NCBI GenBank assembly: GCA_016281915.1
Contig: JAEEJO010000037.1
Span: 1-64,000, forward strand
Source: Clostridiales bacterium
GTDB taxonomy: Bacteria > Bacillota > Clostridia > Oscillospirales > UBA644
Length of the DNA stretch: 64,000 nucleotides
Direction of reading: 5' to 3'
A program made the position numbers and the translations under genes. The notes below the pieces were generated by a model. The model had not been told where the DNA came from, did not search any database, and saw nothing but the letters and a program-made list of their open reading frames with translations. Below are positions 15,041 to 24,582 of this stretch, one piece after another; the stretch's first letter is position 1; each line of letters begins with the position of its first letter.

Positions 15041-16687
15041 TTATTCGGATTTTTCGTTCCTTATCTGGACACGTCTGATCTTTCCGCTTATTGTTTTGGG
15101 CAGTTCTTCCACGAATTCAACGACCCTGGGGTATTTATAAGGAGCGGTGAGACGTTTGACATGGTTCTGGATCTCTTTTACAAGAGCTTCCGAAGCTTTG
15201 TTTTTATAGTCTTTGGTGAGCACGATGGTCGCTTTGACTGCCTGTCCTCTTATCGGGTCGGGAACTGCGGTGACCGCGCATTCCATAACCGCGGGATGCT
15301 CCATAAGAACGCTCTCTATCTCAAAAGGACCGATACGGTAACCAGAGCTTTTTATAAGATCGTCCGTTCTGCCTACGTACCAGAAATATCCGTCCTCATC
15401 GCACCATGCCATATCGCCGGTGTGATAAAGATCGTCATGCCAGACGGCGTTTGTTTTTTCGGGATCGTTGAAGTATCCGATAAACATTCCGAGAGGTCTG
15501 CCCTTGCCTGTTTTCAGGCATATTTCCCCTACCGCACCGGGTTTTACGCGATTTCCTGATTCATCGGCGATTATCATATCATACTGGGGAGTAGGCTTGC
15601 CCATAGAACCCGGCTTGGGGGTCATTCCGATAAGGTTTGCAACGGTGAGGGCGGTTTCAGTCTGACCGAAGCCCTCCATAAGCGAAATGCCCGTGATCTC
15701 TTTGAATTTGTTGAAAACCTCCGGGTTGAGCGCTTCTCCTGCGATGGTAGCGTATTTGAGTGAGCTCAGATCGTATTTGGACATATCCGCCTTGATGAAA
15801 AAGCGGAATATCGTGGGAGGCGCGCAGAAAGTGGTTATTTTGTATTTTTCTATCATCGAGAGAACGGCATCACCGTCGAACTTATCGAAATCGTATGTGA
15901 ATACCGCCGCTTCGCACAGCCACTGACCGTAAAGTTTGCCCCAGACGGCTTTTCCCCATCCCGTATCTGCGATAGTAAGATGAAGTCCGTCAGGATCAAC
16001 GTTATGCCAGTACCTTGCGGTAACGATATGGCCGATCGGATACGTGAAATCATGGACTGCGGCTTTCGGGTATCCGGAGGTTCCGCTTGTGAAGTACATG
16101 ATCATCGGGTCGCCGTTTTTTGTAGGCACACGCTCGAAAAAGTCGGGATATTCAAGGATTTTCTTATCAAAATCATACCAGCCATCGGGAACAGGGCCTA
16201 CAGCGATCTTCAATTCGAGTGACGGAGAATCGGGAACAGACTCGTCAACGTGAGACGTGATCTCGCCGTCGCCGGCACAGACGATCGCCTTTATTCCCGC
16301 TGCGTTGAATCGGTATACGTAGTCTTTTTTCGTAAGGAGATGCGTTGCGGGAACGACTATTGCGCCAATCTTGTGAAGAGCCACGATAGATATCCAGAAC
16401 TGATAGTGGCGTTTAAGCACAAGCATTACGCGGTCGCCTTTTTTGATTCCGATATCGGTGAAAAAATGAGCTGCGCGCGAAGAAAGGTGCATCATATCGC
16501 CGAAAGTGAATCTTTTTTCTTCACCGTCGTTGGATATCCACAGCATTGCGAGCTTTTCGGGCTTGGTCTTGCCCAGCTCGTCAACGACATCATATGCGAA
16601 GTTGAAGTCGAAACCGGATCTCATCTCAAAACCGTCGAGAAAACCGTTTTCATTGAAATGTTCATTAACAAATTTTTTATACAGCAT
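15041..16687 (-). CDS. AMP-forming acyl-CoA synthetase
   Basis: A 548-residue ligase that activates a carboxylic acid through an acyl-adenylate and transfers it to CoA. Signatures: the P-loop-like YFTSGTSGYPKA, the adenylate motif GFGQTET, the hinge-region YHTGDMAW, GRTDDLIKSSGYRIGP, and the C-terminal catalytic lysine in PKTISGKIRR. It resembles medium-chain acyl-CoA and acetyl-CoA synthetases (ACSM-like); the exact chain length cannot be told from motifs. Second gene of a minus-strand operon after an XRE-cupin regulator, a pairing seen often in anaerobes. Confidence 0.93.
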   Translation of the reverse strand: MLYKKFVNEHFNENGFLDGFEMRSGFDFNFAYDVVDELGKTKPEKLAMLWISNDGEEKRFTFGDMMHLSSRAAHFFTDIGIKKGDRVMLVLKRHYQFWISIVALHKIGAIVVPATHLLTKKDYVYRFNAAGIKAIVCAGDGEITSHVDESVPDSPSLELKIAVGPVPDGWYDFDKKILEYPDFFERVPTKNGDPMIMYFTSGTSGYPKAAVHDFTYPIGHIVTARYWHNVDPDGLHLTIADTGWGKAVWGKLYGQWLCEAAVFTYDFDKFDGDAVLSMIEKYKITTFCAPPTIFRFFIKADMSKYDLSSLKYATIAGEALNPEVFNKFKEITGISLMEGFGQTETALTVANLIGMTPKPGSMGKPTPQYDMIIADESGNRVKPGAVGEICLKTGKGRPLGMFIGYFNDPEKTNAVWHDDLYHTGDMAWCDEDGYFWYVGRTDDLIKSSGYRIGPFEIESVLMEHPAVMECAVTAVPDPIRGQAVKATIVLTKDYKNKASEALVKEIQNHVKRLTAPYKYPRVVEFVEELPKTISGKIRRVQIRNEKSE

Positions 16688-16708
16688 AAAAATACCTTTT
16701 TCTTTTGC

Positions 16709-16728
16709 GGAACGTAACGGGACGTTCC
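16709..16728 (-). repeat. Inverted repeat between regulator and synthetase genes
   Basis: GGAACGT (16709-16715) and ACGTTCC (16722-16728) flank a 6-base loop. There is no U tract. It may be a mRNA hairpin or an operator for the XRE-cupin regulator next to it. Confidence 0.45.
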
Positions 16729-16741
16729 TTCGTTATCTTTT

Positions 16742-17311
16742 TCAGTTCTTTCCGATAACGACGGCGATAAAGGTGCAGTCTTCCCCGTTTACGGCTATCA
16801 TTCCGTGTCCGTGAGCGCTGTTGTAGTATATGCTGTCACCGGGGCCTAGATACTCGATATGATCTTCAAGCCTTACTTTGAGCGTGCCGGAAAGAACATA
16901 GTCGAATTCCTGTCCTTCATGAAAAGAAAGCGCTATTTCTTTTTTCTGGGCATCTTCATCATATTTGGCGGTGACAAGGAAAGGTTCGCTGATCTTATCT
17001 TTTATAAAAGGAGCAAGATGCTGATATTTGAAACCTTTTCTTCGCTCGATCGGCAGACCCTCGCCGGATCTTGTAACGGAATAAAAAGAAAGAGTGGGCT
17101 TATCGCCTGTTATCAGTTCTGTGATATCGACTCCGAAGTGTTTGGAACACTTATAAAGAAATGTGAATGAAAAGTCGATCTCGCCTGTTTCGTGAGCTAT
17201 GTAGTCCTCCTCAGTCGTGTCGCATACTCGCGCCATTTCGTCGGTCGGTATATCAAGTATCATCCGCAGTCCGCGGATTCGTTCGGCTATCGCTCTGACG
17301 TGTTCGTTCAT
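16742..17311 (-). CDS. XRE-family regulator with C-terminal cupin domain
   Basis: A 189-residue regulator. The first 65 residues form a divergent helix-turn-helix of the XRE type (RIRGLRMILDIPTDEMA, then a second helix ending ITELITGD). Residues about 110-185 form a cupin barrel with FHEGQEFDYVLSG and GDSIYYNSAHGHGM, which usually senses a small metabolite. It lies directly upstream of an acyl-CoA synthetase in the same operon, so it probably controls that gene in response to the acid or its CoA ester (inference). GAGGAGG precedes ATG 17311. Confidence 0.9.
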   Translation of the reverse strand: MNEHVRAIAERIRGLRMILDIPTDEMARVCDTTEEDYIAHETGEIDFSFTFLYKCSKHFGVDITELITGDKPTLSFYSVTRSGEGLPIERRKGFKYQHLAPFIKDKISEPFLVTAKYDEDAQKKEIALSFHEGQEFDYVLSGTLKVRLEDHIEYLGPGDSIYYNSAHGHGMIAVNGEDCTFIAVVIGKN

Positions 17312-17341
17312 CTGCGAACCTCCTCTGTAAAAATTTTTAAC

Positions 17342-17370
17342 ATATTAGCACAAAAAAGCGATTTTGTCAA
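17342..17370 (-). promoter_or_regulatory. Promoter of the XRE-cupin operon
   Basis: Minus strand: perfect TTGACA (17365-17370), a 17-base spacer and TAATAT (17342-17347). It is divergent from the plus-strand promoter at 17393. Confidence 0.8.
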
Positions 17371-17392
17371 TAGATTTTTATTGCCGGGGGAC

Positions 17393-17421
17393 TTGAAAAA
17401 AAATATGAAAACTGATATAAT
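17393..17421 (+). promoter_or_regulatory. Promoter of the BadF-type kinase gene
   Basis: TTGAAA (17393-17398), a 17-base spacer and a perfect TATAAT (17416-17421). The two divergent -35 boxes are only 22 bases apart, so one regulator bound between them could affect both. Confidence 0.78.
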
Positions 17422-17474
17422 ATAGCAGAGTATACCGTATCCGTTGATCGCCTGACACATTGGAGGACGCAATT

Positions 17475-18440
17475 ATGGTTTTTATCACCGCAGACGGCGG
17501 AGGGACGAAGCTTTCCGCATTCGCATTTGACGAAAAACTGAATATTCTTGCCTCTGCAAAAAGCGGCGGAGTAAACGCACTTTTCATGGATGCTTCTGAT
17601 GCGAAAAAGAACATGGAAAGCGTTGCGGAGGCGCTGCTTTGCGGGATTGAAAAAACGCTCGGAAAAGTAGCCGACGTTGACGGAGTGTATTACACGATAG
17701 CGGGAAATGCCAACGGATTTATCGATGCGCTTGAAAAATATGTCGGGATAAGGCGTTCGGAAAGACTGAGCGAAGGGCAGCTTGGCATACTTGCCGGAAC
17801 GCTCGGTCAAAGCGGACTTCTTGCCGTTTCAGGTACGGGTTCCGACTGTTTTCTTATCGAAAACGGAAAACAGGTCGGCTTCATAGGCGGATGGGGTCAG
17901 TATTTCGGCGACGAGGGCAGCGGCTTTGACATGGGAAGAAAAGCCATAAACGCCGCGATACGCTCCTACGACGGCAGAGGGGCGAAAACAGAGCTTGAAA
18001 CGCTCGTCTTTAAAGGTCTGGGACTTGAAAAATCGTTATGGGAAGTATGTTCGATACATCAAAGACCCTCTTTCAGAAAAGACGTCTCGGGGCTGACGAA
18101 AGAAATAGAAACGGCATGTGGTCACGGTGACGAGATCGCCATGAAAATCGTTGAATATGCCGCAGATGAGCTCGCGCTTGCCGCGGTAACGATGATGACA
18201 GATAAAGGGTATTCAAAAGACGACAGTTTTATATTCACGACTTCGGGCGGAGGATGGAAAACTTCATCAGAAATGACGGAACGATTCATCGCCGGCGTTA
18301 ACGGAAAATTCCCGCGGGCAGTATTCAAACGACCCGTTTTTGAGCCTGTTGCGGGAGGAGCAATAAAATTTATTTTCGACAGCGGAGACATTCCCGACGA
18401 AACGCTTCTGAGAGAGAAGCTCCGCAGTTATTTGCTGTAA
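17475..18440 (+). CDS. BadF/BadG-family ATPase, N-acetylglucosamine kinase-like
   Basis: A 321-residue ASKHA-fold protein. The phosphate-binding motif ADGGGTK is at about residues 5-11, the second motif AVSGTGSDC in the middle, and GGWGQYFGDEGSG follows it, which is typical of the N-acetylglucosamine kinase branch of BadF/BcrA ATPases. It most likely phosphorylates an amino sugar in the cytoplasm. No cysteine pair for a [4Fe-4S] cluster is seen, so a 2-hydroxyacyl-dehydratase activator is unlikely. Start is ATG 17475 after GGAGGAC; the upstream TTG overlaps the ribosome site. A yigZ gene follows in 4 bases. Confidence 0.85.
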   Translation: MVFITADGGGTKLSAFAFDEKLNILASAKSGGVNALFMDASDAKKNMESVAEALLCGIEKTLGKVADVDGVYYTIAGNANGFIDALEKYVGIRRSERLSEGQLGILAGTLGQSGLLAVSGTGSDCFLIENGKQVGFIGGWGQYFGDEGSGFDMGRKAINAAIRSYDGRGAKTELETLVFKGLGLEKSLWEVCSIHQRPSFRKDVSGLTKEIETACGHGDEIAMKIVEYAADELALAAVTMMTDKGYSKDDSFIFTTSGGGWKTSSEMTERFIAGVNGKFPRAVFKRPVFEPVAGGAIKFIFDSGDIPDETLLREKLRSYLL

Positions 18441-18444
18441 AAAC

Positions 18445-19065
18445 ATGATCACGGTAGAAAAAAACATAAAAACAGAGTTCACGGAAAGAAAATCCGTCTT
18501 TATAGGTCAGACGTTCTGGGTGACATCGGAGCATGAAGCCGAGGAGGCGATAGCCTCGGTAAGAAAAGAGTATGCCGACGCCACTCACGTTTGTTATGCG
18601 TATATCCTTCGCGCAGGTTCCCTTCAGCGTTTTTCGGACGACGGAGAGCCTTCCGGTACTGCCGGGATGCCCATTCTTCACGTTATTTCCGCAAAAAAGC
18701 TCTGTGACACGCTCATAACCGTTACAAGATACTTCGGCGGTATCCTTCTCGGTGCGGGAGGGCTTGTAAGGGCATACTCCCGTTCTGCGTCCGACGCCGC
18801 GGAGGAAGCGGGAACAGCCGAGATCGCGCCGTTCACCGAGTTTGAAATGAAATACGGATATGAACTTCACAGCCAGATGGAGCGGGCGCTCATGCAGGCG
18901 GGCGCGGAGATAACGGATCGGGAGTTTGCCGAAAGCGTAAGGATATCGGCGGTAATCCGTTCGGATCTGTATGAGCGTTTCTGCGGAGAGATAAAAAGCG
19001 TATGGCATAAAAACGTTGAAATAAACGCGCTGAACGTATCAGAAAGACGCCTTACGGAGAAATAG
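18445..19065 (+). CDS. YigZ / IMPACT family protein
   Basis: A 206-residue protein of the UPF0029/IMPACT family. The N-terminal domain includes ATHVCYAY, FSDDGEPSGTAGMP and RYFGGILLGAGGLVRAY, and a ferredoxin-like second domain follows (about 135-200). Bacterial members are linked to translation or peptidase-like functions, but the activity is not established. Translation is probably coupled to the kinase gene 4 bases upstream. Confidence 0.92.
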   Translation: MITVEKNIKTEFTERKSVFIGQTFWVTSEHEAEEAIASVRKEYADATHVCYAYILRAGSLQRFSDDGEPSGTAGMPILHVISAKKLCDTLITVTRYFGGILLGAGGLVRAYSRSASDAAEEAGTAEIAPFTEFEMKYGYELHSQMERALMQAGAEITDREFAESVRISAVIRSDLYERFCGEIKSVWHKNVEINALNVSERRLTEK

Positions 19066-19107
19066 GTCCGCAAAAAACGAAATTATTGTTAAATGAAGAG
19101 AATGCTC

Positions 19108-19136
19108 TTGAAAAGACACATAAAATAGTGTAAAAT
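19108..19136 (+). promoter_or_regulatory. Promoter of the purECMN (and possibly rnf) transcript
   Basis: TTGAAA (19108-19113), a 17-base spacer and TAAAAT (19131-19136). The remaining leader of about 45 bases is too short for a purine riboswitch and no PurR-type repeat is obvious. Confidence 0.7.
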
Positions 19137-19187
19137 ACCTTTATATTTATATACTGTTAATCCATAAAATAACGAAACGGAGTCAAT

Positions 19188-19685
19188 ATGAAAAAGGCAG
19201 CTGTAATCATGGGAAGCGACAGCGATCTTCCCGTTCTTAAACCCGCTTTTGCAACGTTTGAAAAATTCGGGATCGAATACACCGTCCACGTAATGTCGGC
19301 GCACAGAACGCCCGATAAGGCAGCGGAATTTTCAAAGACAGCAAAAGAAAACGGTTATTCGTGCATCATCTGCGCAGCAGGAAAAGCTGCCCATCTCGCG
19401 GGAGTTATGGCGGCGTATACCGCGCTGCCGGTAATCGGCATCCCCGTAAAAAGCTCAACTCTCGACGGACTTGACAGCCTTCTGTCAACCGTCCAGATGC
19501 CCAAAGGCGTACCCGTTGCGACCGTTGCGATAGACGGTGCGGAAAACGCCGCGCTTCTTGCCGTTCAGATCATGGCTACGTCAGATGACGAGCTTTACGC
19601 CAGACTGACAGACTTCAAGAAAAAAATGGCTGAAGAAATATACGAAAAAGACAGCAGAATAGCTCAGACCGCAAGAGAGCTGTGA
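19188..19685 (+). CDS. purE: N5-carboxyaminoimidazole ribonucleotide mutase
   Basis: A 165-residue class I PurE that converts N5-CAIR to CAIR in purine synthesis. It has MGSDSDLPV at the N-terminus, the MSAHRTP motif, AGKAAHLAGVMAA, and SLLSTVQMPKGVPVATVA near the C-terminus. Length is normal (about 160-170). First gene of a purECMN cluster. No purK is adjacent. Confidence 0.97.
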   Translation: MKKAAVIMGSDSDLPVLKPAFATFEKFGIEYTVHVMSAHRTPDKAAEFSKTAKENGYSCIICAAGKAAHLAGVMAAYTALPVIGIPVKSSTLDGLDSLLSTVQMPKGVPVATVAIDGAENAALLAVQIMATSDDELYARLTDFKKKMAEEIYEKDSRIAQTAREL

Positions 19686-19738
19686 TGCGTCGTAAAAACT
19701 TTTGAAAAATTATTCCATTATCGAAAGAGGTAACATAG

Positions 19739-20446
19739 ATGAAAAAGGATCTACTTTACGAAGGAAAAGCAAAAAAAGTATACTCAACCGAAAATCCCGA
19801 GGAGCTCATCGTTGATTATAAAGACGATGCAACAGCGTTCAACGGTCTGAAAAAAGGAACGATAGAGGGAAAAGGCGTTATCAACAACAGAGTAACGAAT
19901 CATCTGATGAAAATGCTTGAAAAGAAGGGTATCCCCACGCACTTTATCAAAGAGCTTTCCGAGCGCGAAACACTTGTAAAAAAAGTTACGATCGTGCCGC
20001 TTGAAGTTATCGTGCGCAACATTGCAGCCGGTTCTCTTTCGAAGAGACTCGGTCTTCCCGAAGGGCAGAAGCTTGGCTCTACCGTGCTTGAATACTGCTA
20101 TAAGGACGATGCGCTCGGAGACCCGATGGTAAACGATTATCACATAAGAGCGCTGAATCTCGCGACGGAAGAAGAGCTTAAAACAATTGCGGACTACTCA
20201 TTCAAAATAAACAAATTCCTCACCGAATACCTTGCAGATCTCAACATAGAGCTTGTTGACTTCAAGCTTGAATTCGGACGTCTTACCGACGGAACGATAG
20301 TCCTTGCGGACGAGATTTCACCGGACACATGCCGTTTCTGGGACAGCAAGACCCATGAAAAGCTCGACAAAGACCGTTTCCGCAGAGATCTCGGAAACGT
20401 TGAGGGCGCATACAAAGAAATAATGAAGAGACTGATGGGCGAATAA
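19739..20446 (+). CDS. purC: Phosphoribosylaminoimidazole-succinocarboxamide synthase
   Basis: A 235-residue SAICAR synthetase, acting on CAIR, aspartate and ATP. It has [11 protein letters not shown], the [13 protein letters not shown] motif, LVDFKLEFG and [14 protein letters not shown], all diagnostic. GAAAGAGGTAAC precedes ATG 19739. It follows purE by 53 bases. Confidence 0.98.
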   Translation: MKKDLLYEGKAKKVYSTENPEELIVDYKDDATAFNGLKKGTIEGKGVINNRVTNHLMKMLEKKGIPTHFIKELSERETLVKKVTIVPLEVIVRNIAAGSLSKRLGLPEGQKLGSTVLEYCYKDDALGDPMVNDYHIRALNLATEEELKTIADYSFKINKFLTEYLADLNIELVDFKLEFGRLTDGTIVLADEISPDTCRFWDSKTHEKLDKDRFRRDLGNVEGAYKEIMKRLMGE

Positions 20447-20468
20447 TTATCACGGAGTAAACATTATC

Positions 20469-21521
20469 ATGAACGAATCAAGTCACAGCGCAAGCTATGC
20501 TGCGGCAGGCGTAGACGTTACCGCGGGATATAAGAGCGTAGAAATGATGAAGCAATTCGTCAAAAGCACGTATAATGCCGGTGTTTTACAGGATATAGGC
20601 GGATTCGGCGGACTTTTCGCGCCTGACATGAAGGGAGTAAAGCAGCCCGTTCTCGTTTCCGGTACCGACGGAGTGGGAACCAAGCTTAAAATAGCTTTTC
20701 TTCTCGATAAGCACGACACCGTGGGAATCGACTGCGTGGCAATGTGCGTAAACGATATTATCTGCTGCGGCGCAACTCCCCTTTTCTTCCTCGATTATAT
20801 AGCTACGGGAAAACTCGTTCCCGAAAAGGTAGCGCAGATAGTAAAAGGTGTTTCCGAAGGATGCATTATGTCCGGAGCGGCGCTTATAGGCGGCGAAACA
20901 GCGGAAATGCCGGGATTCTATCCTGCAAACGAATATGATCTTGCGGGTTTCGCGGTAGGAATGGTCGATAAAGAAGAAATTATAGACGGATCTGCCGTAT
21001 CTGAAGGCGACGTGCTGATAGGCATGGCGTCTTCGGGCGTTCATTCAAACGGTTTTTCTCTTGTGAGAAAAGTATTCGGACTGAATGACCCTGATGCGGA
21101 AAAGACCGTTGAGAAGTATTCAGACGAACTCGGAACAACGCTCGGCGAAGCGCTTCTGACACCGACAGAAATATACGTTAAAGCGCTTTTCGAGATCAAG
21201 AAAGACGCAAAGATCAAAGCGATATCGCACATTACGGGCGGCGGATTCTATGAAAACCTGCCCAGAATGCTTCCGAACGGGATATCGCTTGAAATAGACA
21301 AGCATTCCTTCCCCGTTCCGCCTGTATTCGAACTGTTGCGTAAATGCGGGAACATTCCCGAACGCGATATGTTCAACACGTATAATATGGGCATAGGCAT
21401 GGCTCTGCTCGTATCGAAAGAAGACGCTGACGCTGCAGTAAACGCTGCAAAACGCGCGGGTAAGAGCGCATATATTATCGGAAGGGCTGTTAAGGGAGAA
21501 AAGGAGATCATTATCAAATGA
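20469..21521 (+). CDS. purM: Phosphoribosylformylglycinamidine cyclo-ligase
   Basis: A 350-residue AIR synthetase. Signatures: [27 protein letters not shown], the [11 protein letters not shown] motif and [14 protein letters not shown]. These cover the ATP-binding and FGAM-binding parts. The start at 20469 follows ACGGAGTAA. Overlaps or lies next to purN, depending on the purN start. Confidence 0.98.
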   Translation: MNESSHSASYAAAGVDVTAGYKSVEMMKQFVKSTYNAGVLQDIGGFGGLFAPDMKGVKQPVLVSGTDGVGTKLKIAFLLDKHDTVGIDCVAMCVNDIICCGATPLFFLDYIATGKLVPEKVAQIVKGVSEGCIMSGAALIGGETAEMPGFYPANEYDLAGFAVGMVDKEEIIDGSAVSEGDVLIGMASSGVHSNGFSLVRKVFGLNDPDAEKTVEKYSDELGTTLGEALLTPTEIYVKALFEIKKDAKIKAISHITGGGFYENLPRMLPNGISLEIDKHSFPVPPVFELLRKCGNIPERDMFNTYNMGIGMALLVSKEDADAAVNAAKRAGKSAYIIGRAVKGEKEIIIK

Positions 21522-21544
21522 TCCCTACACCCGTGGAGCATAAG

Positions 21545-22165
21545 ATGAAAAAAACATCGATAGCCGTTCTCGTTTCGGGAGGCGGCACAAACCTTCAGGC
21601 GCTAATAGACGCGGAAAAGAGCGGAATCATCGAGAGCGGACGTATTTCCGTTGTTATCTCGAGCAAAAGCGGCGTTTTTGCGCTCGAGCGGGCAGAAAAA
21701 GCGGGAATACCGCACTTCGTAGCCGAAAAAGCGTTTTTTAGGGACGATGAGGACGCCTTCGGCAGGGAAATAGAAAAACACCTGGAAGAGTACGACGCAG
21801 AAGTAATAGTTCTTGCGGGATTTTTATCGAAACTTCCGGAAAAGATCTGCGAGAAATACAAGGGCAGAATACTGAACGTGCATCCGGCTCTGATCCCGTC
21901 TTTCTGCGGAAAAGGCTTTTACGGTATCCACGTTCACGAAGCGGCTCTCGCCTACGGAGTAAAAGTAAGCGGCGCGACAGTCCATCTTGTAGACAGCGAA
22001 TACGATCACGGCAGGATCCTTATGCAGAAGGCCGTTGACGTGCTGCCGGGAGATACGCCGGAGATTCTGCAGCAGCGCATTATGACGCAGGCTGAGCACA
22101 TAATTCTTCCGCAGGCAGTGGAAATGATCTGCAAAGAAACAGTTAACAATAAACAGACAGTATAA
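21545..22165 (+). CDS. purN: Phosphoribosylglycinamide formyltransferase
   Basis: A folate-dependent GAR transformylase of 206 residues. It has VLVSGGGTNLQALIDA near the N-terminus, the catalytic HPALIPSFCGKGFYG, and the aspartate in VDSEYDHGRIL. I chose ATG 21545, which has GTGGAG upstream and gives the usual short N-terminus. An alternative ATG at 21518 overlaps the purM stop in an ATGA and would add nine residues. The rnfC start is only 15 bases after the stop. Confidence 0.96.
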   Translation: MKKTSIAVLVSGGGTNLQALIDAEKSGIIESGRISVVISSKSGVFALERAEKAGIPHFVAEKAFFRDDEDAFGREIEKHLEEYDAEVIVLAGFLSKLPEKICEKYKGRILNVHPALIPSFCGKGFYGIHVHEAALAYGVKVSGATVHLVDSEYDHGRILMQKAVDVLPGDTPEILQQRIMTQAEHIILPQAVEMICKETVNNKQTV

Positions 22166-22180
22166 ATTGGGGGTATTCAT

Positions 22181-23488
22181 TTGGCTTTCTCCTTTAAAGG
22201 CGGTATCCATCCCGACTACAACAAAGAAAGAACATATGCGAGTCCTATAGAGGTGCTTCCTCCCACAGAGGAAATGTATCTTCCCCTCTCACAGCATATC
22301 GGCGCGCCGTGCATTCCCACGGTAAAGCCGGGCGATAAAGTTAAAATGGGACAGATAATCGCGGATAATCCCGTTGCGATGGCGTGTCCCATACACTCAC
22401 CCGTATCCGGAACGTTCAAAGGCGTGATCCAGCACTGGCATCCATCGGGAACACGTCAGCCCACAATGGTGATAGAGAACGACGGACTTGATACGGTAGA
22501 CGAAACTCTTCATCCATATGAGGGAGATCTTGACGATCTCACGCCTGCGGATATAATACAGTTCGCAAGGGAATCGGGCACAGTAGGCATGGGCGGAGCG
22601 GCTTTTCCCCTTCACGTTAAGCTGAAAACCGCATTCGACAAAAAAATAGAAACGATAATAATAAACGGATCGGAATGCGAACCGTTTATTACCGCAGACC
22701 ACAGGGCTATGGTCGAATATCCGAGCACGATAATAAACGGCGTTAAGCTGATAATGAAATGTCTTAACAAAGACACGGCAGTTGTTGCAATAGAGTCTAA
22801 CAAACCGGACGCAATAGCCGCAATGTCAAAGGCTGCCGAAGATTCGGATATCAGGATCTGCGAGCTTCCCACAAAATATCCCCAGGGAGGCGAAAAGCAG
22901 CTTATAAAAGCGATAACGGGAAGAGAGATCCCTCCCGGAAAACTGCCTATGGACATAGGCTGTGCGGTATTTAACGTTGATACCTGCGCATCTCTTTTCA
23001 GATACGTTTCAAAAGGAAGACCGCTGACAAAAAGAGTATGCACGGTCTCCGGGTCCGCGGTAAACAGTCCGGCAAATCTGCTTGTAAGAATAGGAACGCC
23101 TTATTATGCGCTCTTTGACTACTGCAACGGATTTATAGAAGACCCGTATAAGATCATCTCGGGCGGACCGATGATGGGCACGGCGCAGCATGCGCTCGAA
23201 ACGCCCGTTGTTAAAAACACTTCCGCGCTTCTGGCATTTTGCGGAGACGAGGAAGGCTTTGAAGAAAACCCCACCTGCATACGCTGCGGCAAGTGCATAG
23301 AAGTATGTCCCATGAGGCTTTTGCCTACATATATTTATCAGTATGCGCTTGCGGAAGAATTTGCCGAATGCAAAAAGCTTAACGTTACGGACTGTATAGA
23401 ATGCGGATGCTGTTCATACGTATGCCCCGGCAAGCTTCATCTTGTTCAGGCGATGCGTATGGCAAAGGGCAATATCCCGAAGAGCTGA
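22181..23488 (+). CDS. rnfC: Rnf complex subunit C (NADH-binding)
   Basis: A 435-residue membrane-associated subunit of the Rnf ferredoxin:NAD+ oxidoreductase, which pumps Na+ or H+. It has the NADH/FMN-binding GTVGMGGAAFPLHVK region, and two [4Fe-4S] motifs near the C-terminus, CIRCGKCIEVCP and CIECGCCSYVCP. Start is TTG 22181 after TTGGGGG. It is the first gene of rnfCDGEAB and lies 15 bases after purN, leaving no room for a terminator. Confidence 0.97.
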   Translation: MAFSFKGGIHPDYNKERTYASPIEVLPPTEEMYLPLSQHIGAPCIPTVKPGDKVKMGQIIADNPVAMACPIHSPVSGTFKGVIQHWHPSGTRQPTMVIENDGLDTVDETLHPYEGDLDDLTPADIIQFARESGTVGMGGAAFPLHVKLKTAFDKKIETIIINGSECEPFITADHRAMVEYPSTIINGVKLIMKCLNKDTAVVAIESNKPDAIAAMSKAAEDSDIRICELPTKYPQGGEKQLIKAITGREIPPGKLPMDIGCAVFNVDTCASLFRYVSKGRPLTKRVCTVSGSAVNSPANLLVRIGTPYYALFDYCNGFIEDPYKIISGGPMMGTAQHALETPVVKNTSALLAFCGDEEGFEENPTCIRCGKCIEVCPMRLLPTYIYQYALAEEFAECKKLNVTDCIECGCCSYVCPGKLHLVQAMRMAKGNIPKS

Positions 23489-23556
23489 CGAAAAGGATAT
23501 TAAGCGATCCATAAACAGTATTATCAAGATTTTATAAAAAGACCGGAGTGTTTGTT

Positions 23557-24582
23557 TTGGCTAAGAAATTGCTTGTAACATCCTCACCGCACTACAGATC
23601 GGAAAGAACGACGAGCAAAGTAATGCTTGACGTGATAATAGCGATGATCCCGATCTCGGCGATGTCGGTTGTATTTTTCGGCTGGAGAGCGCTGGCGCTG
23701 ACAGTTGTAAGCGTTGCTGCGTGCATTGCCTTTGAATCTCTCTTTAATTTTATTGTAAAAAAGAAAAACACCGTAGGCGATCTTTCCGCCGTTGTTACGG
23801 GAATGCTGATGTCATTCAATCTGCCCGTAACGGCGCCTTACTGGATAGCGGTAGTGGGATCGTTTTTCGCAATAGTTGTTGTTAAAATGCTGTTCGGCGG
23901 ACTCGGCAAGAATTTCGCGAACCCCGCGCTTGCCGCAAGAGCGTTTCTTTTCTCATGGCCGATGCTTATGACGACATTCGTAAAACCGTTTATCACGCCT
24001 ATGCTTCCGATTTTCCGGGACCCGATATTCACAAACGGTGCGGAATTGCCTGATTATATAGACACAATAACGACCGCCACTCCCCTTGCATCGCTCAAGA
24101 CCGGCGCTTTGCCCGACCTGAGCATTTCGGATATGTTTATAGGCAACATGGGCGGATGTATCGGTGAAGTATGCACGGCGGCGATCCTTCTCGGCGGCGT
24201 ATATCTGCTTATAAGAAGGGTTATTACCTGGCATATCCCCGTTGCATATCTCGGAACGGTCGCGCTCATAACGTTCATATTCCCCCTTACGGGCGGCAAT
24301 TTCAACTGGCAGTTCATGGTCTATGAGCTTTTAAGCGGCGGACTGATGCTTGCTTCGTTTTTTATGGCTACAGACTACGTTACCGCTCCCGTCACACCGA
24401 GGGGCAAGCTTCTTTTCGGACTCGGATGCGGACTTCTTACTGTTTTCCTGCGTTATTACAGCGGATACAGTGAGGGCGTAAGCTATGCGATACTGATAAT
24501 GAACGTCCTCGCAGTACCGATAGACAAGATAACGAAACCGAGACGTTTCGGAATAGGAGGCGGATACAATGATGCTAAATGA
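23557..24582 (+). CDS. rnfD: Rnf complex subunit D
   Basis: An integral membrane subunit of about 341 residues with around nine helices. It has SSPHYRSERTT, NPALAARAFLFSWP, and the covalent FMN motif: ITTATPLASLK contains the S/T-x-A-T pattern used for the phosphoester-linked flavin. I chose TTG 23557 (CGGAG upstream); the frame also contains GTG 23548, but that overlaps the ribosome site. It overlaps rnfG by 14 bases. Confidence 0.96.
   Translation: MAKKLLVTSSPHYRSERTTSKVMLDVIIAMIPISAMSVVFFGWRALALTVVSVAACIAFESLFNFIVKKKNTVGDLSAVVTGMLMSFNLPVTAPYWIAVVGSFFAIVVVKMLFGGLGKNFANPALAARAFLFSWPMLMTTFVKPFITPMLPIFRDPIFTNGAELPDYIDTITTATPLASLKTGALPDLSISDMFIGNMGGCIGEVCTAAILLGGVYLLIRRVITWHIPVAYLGTVALITFIFPLTGGNFNWQFMVYELLSGGLMLASFFMATDYVTAPVTPRGKLLFGLGCGLLTVFLRYYSGYSEGVSYAILIMNVLAVPIDKITKPRRFGIGGGYNDAK

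Noticed and set aside
17475-18440. Activator of 2-hydroxyacyl-CoA dehydratase (BadF-type)
   Set aside because: The protein lacks the cysteines that would hold the bridging [4Fe-4S] cluster and the family motifs are of the amino-sugar kinase type.
19066-19187. Purine riboswitch or PurR box upstream of purE
   Set aside because: The leader is only about 45 bases and shows no three-way junction or PurBox-type inverted repeat; only a plain promoter was seen.
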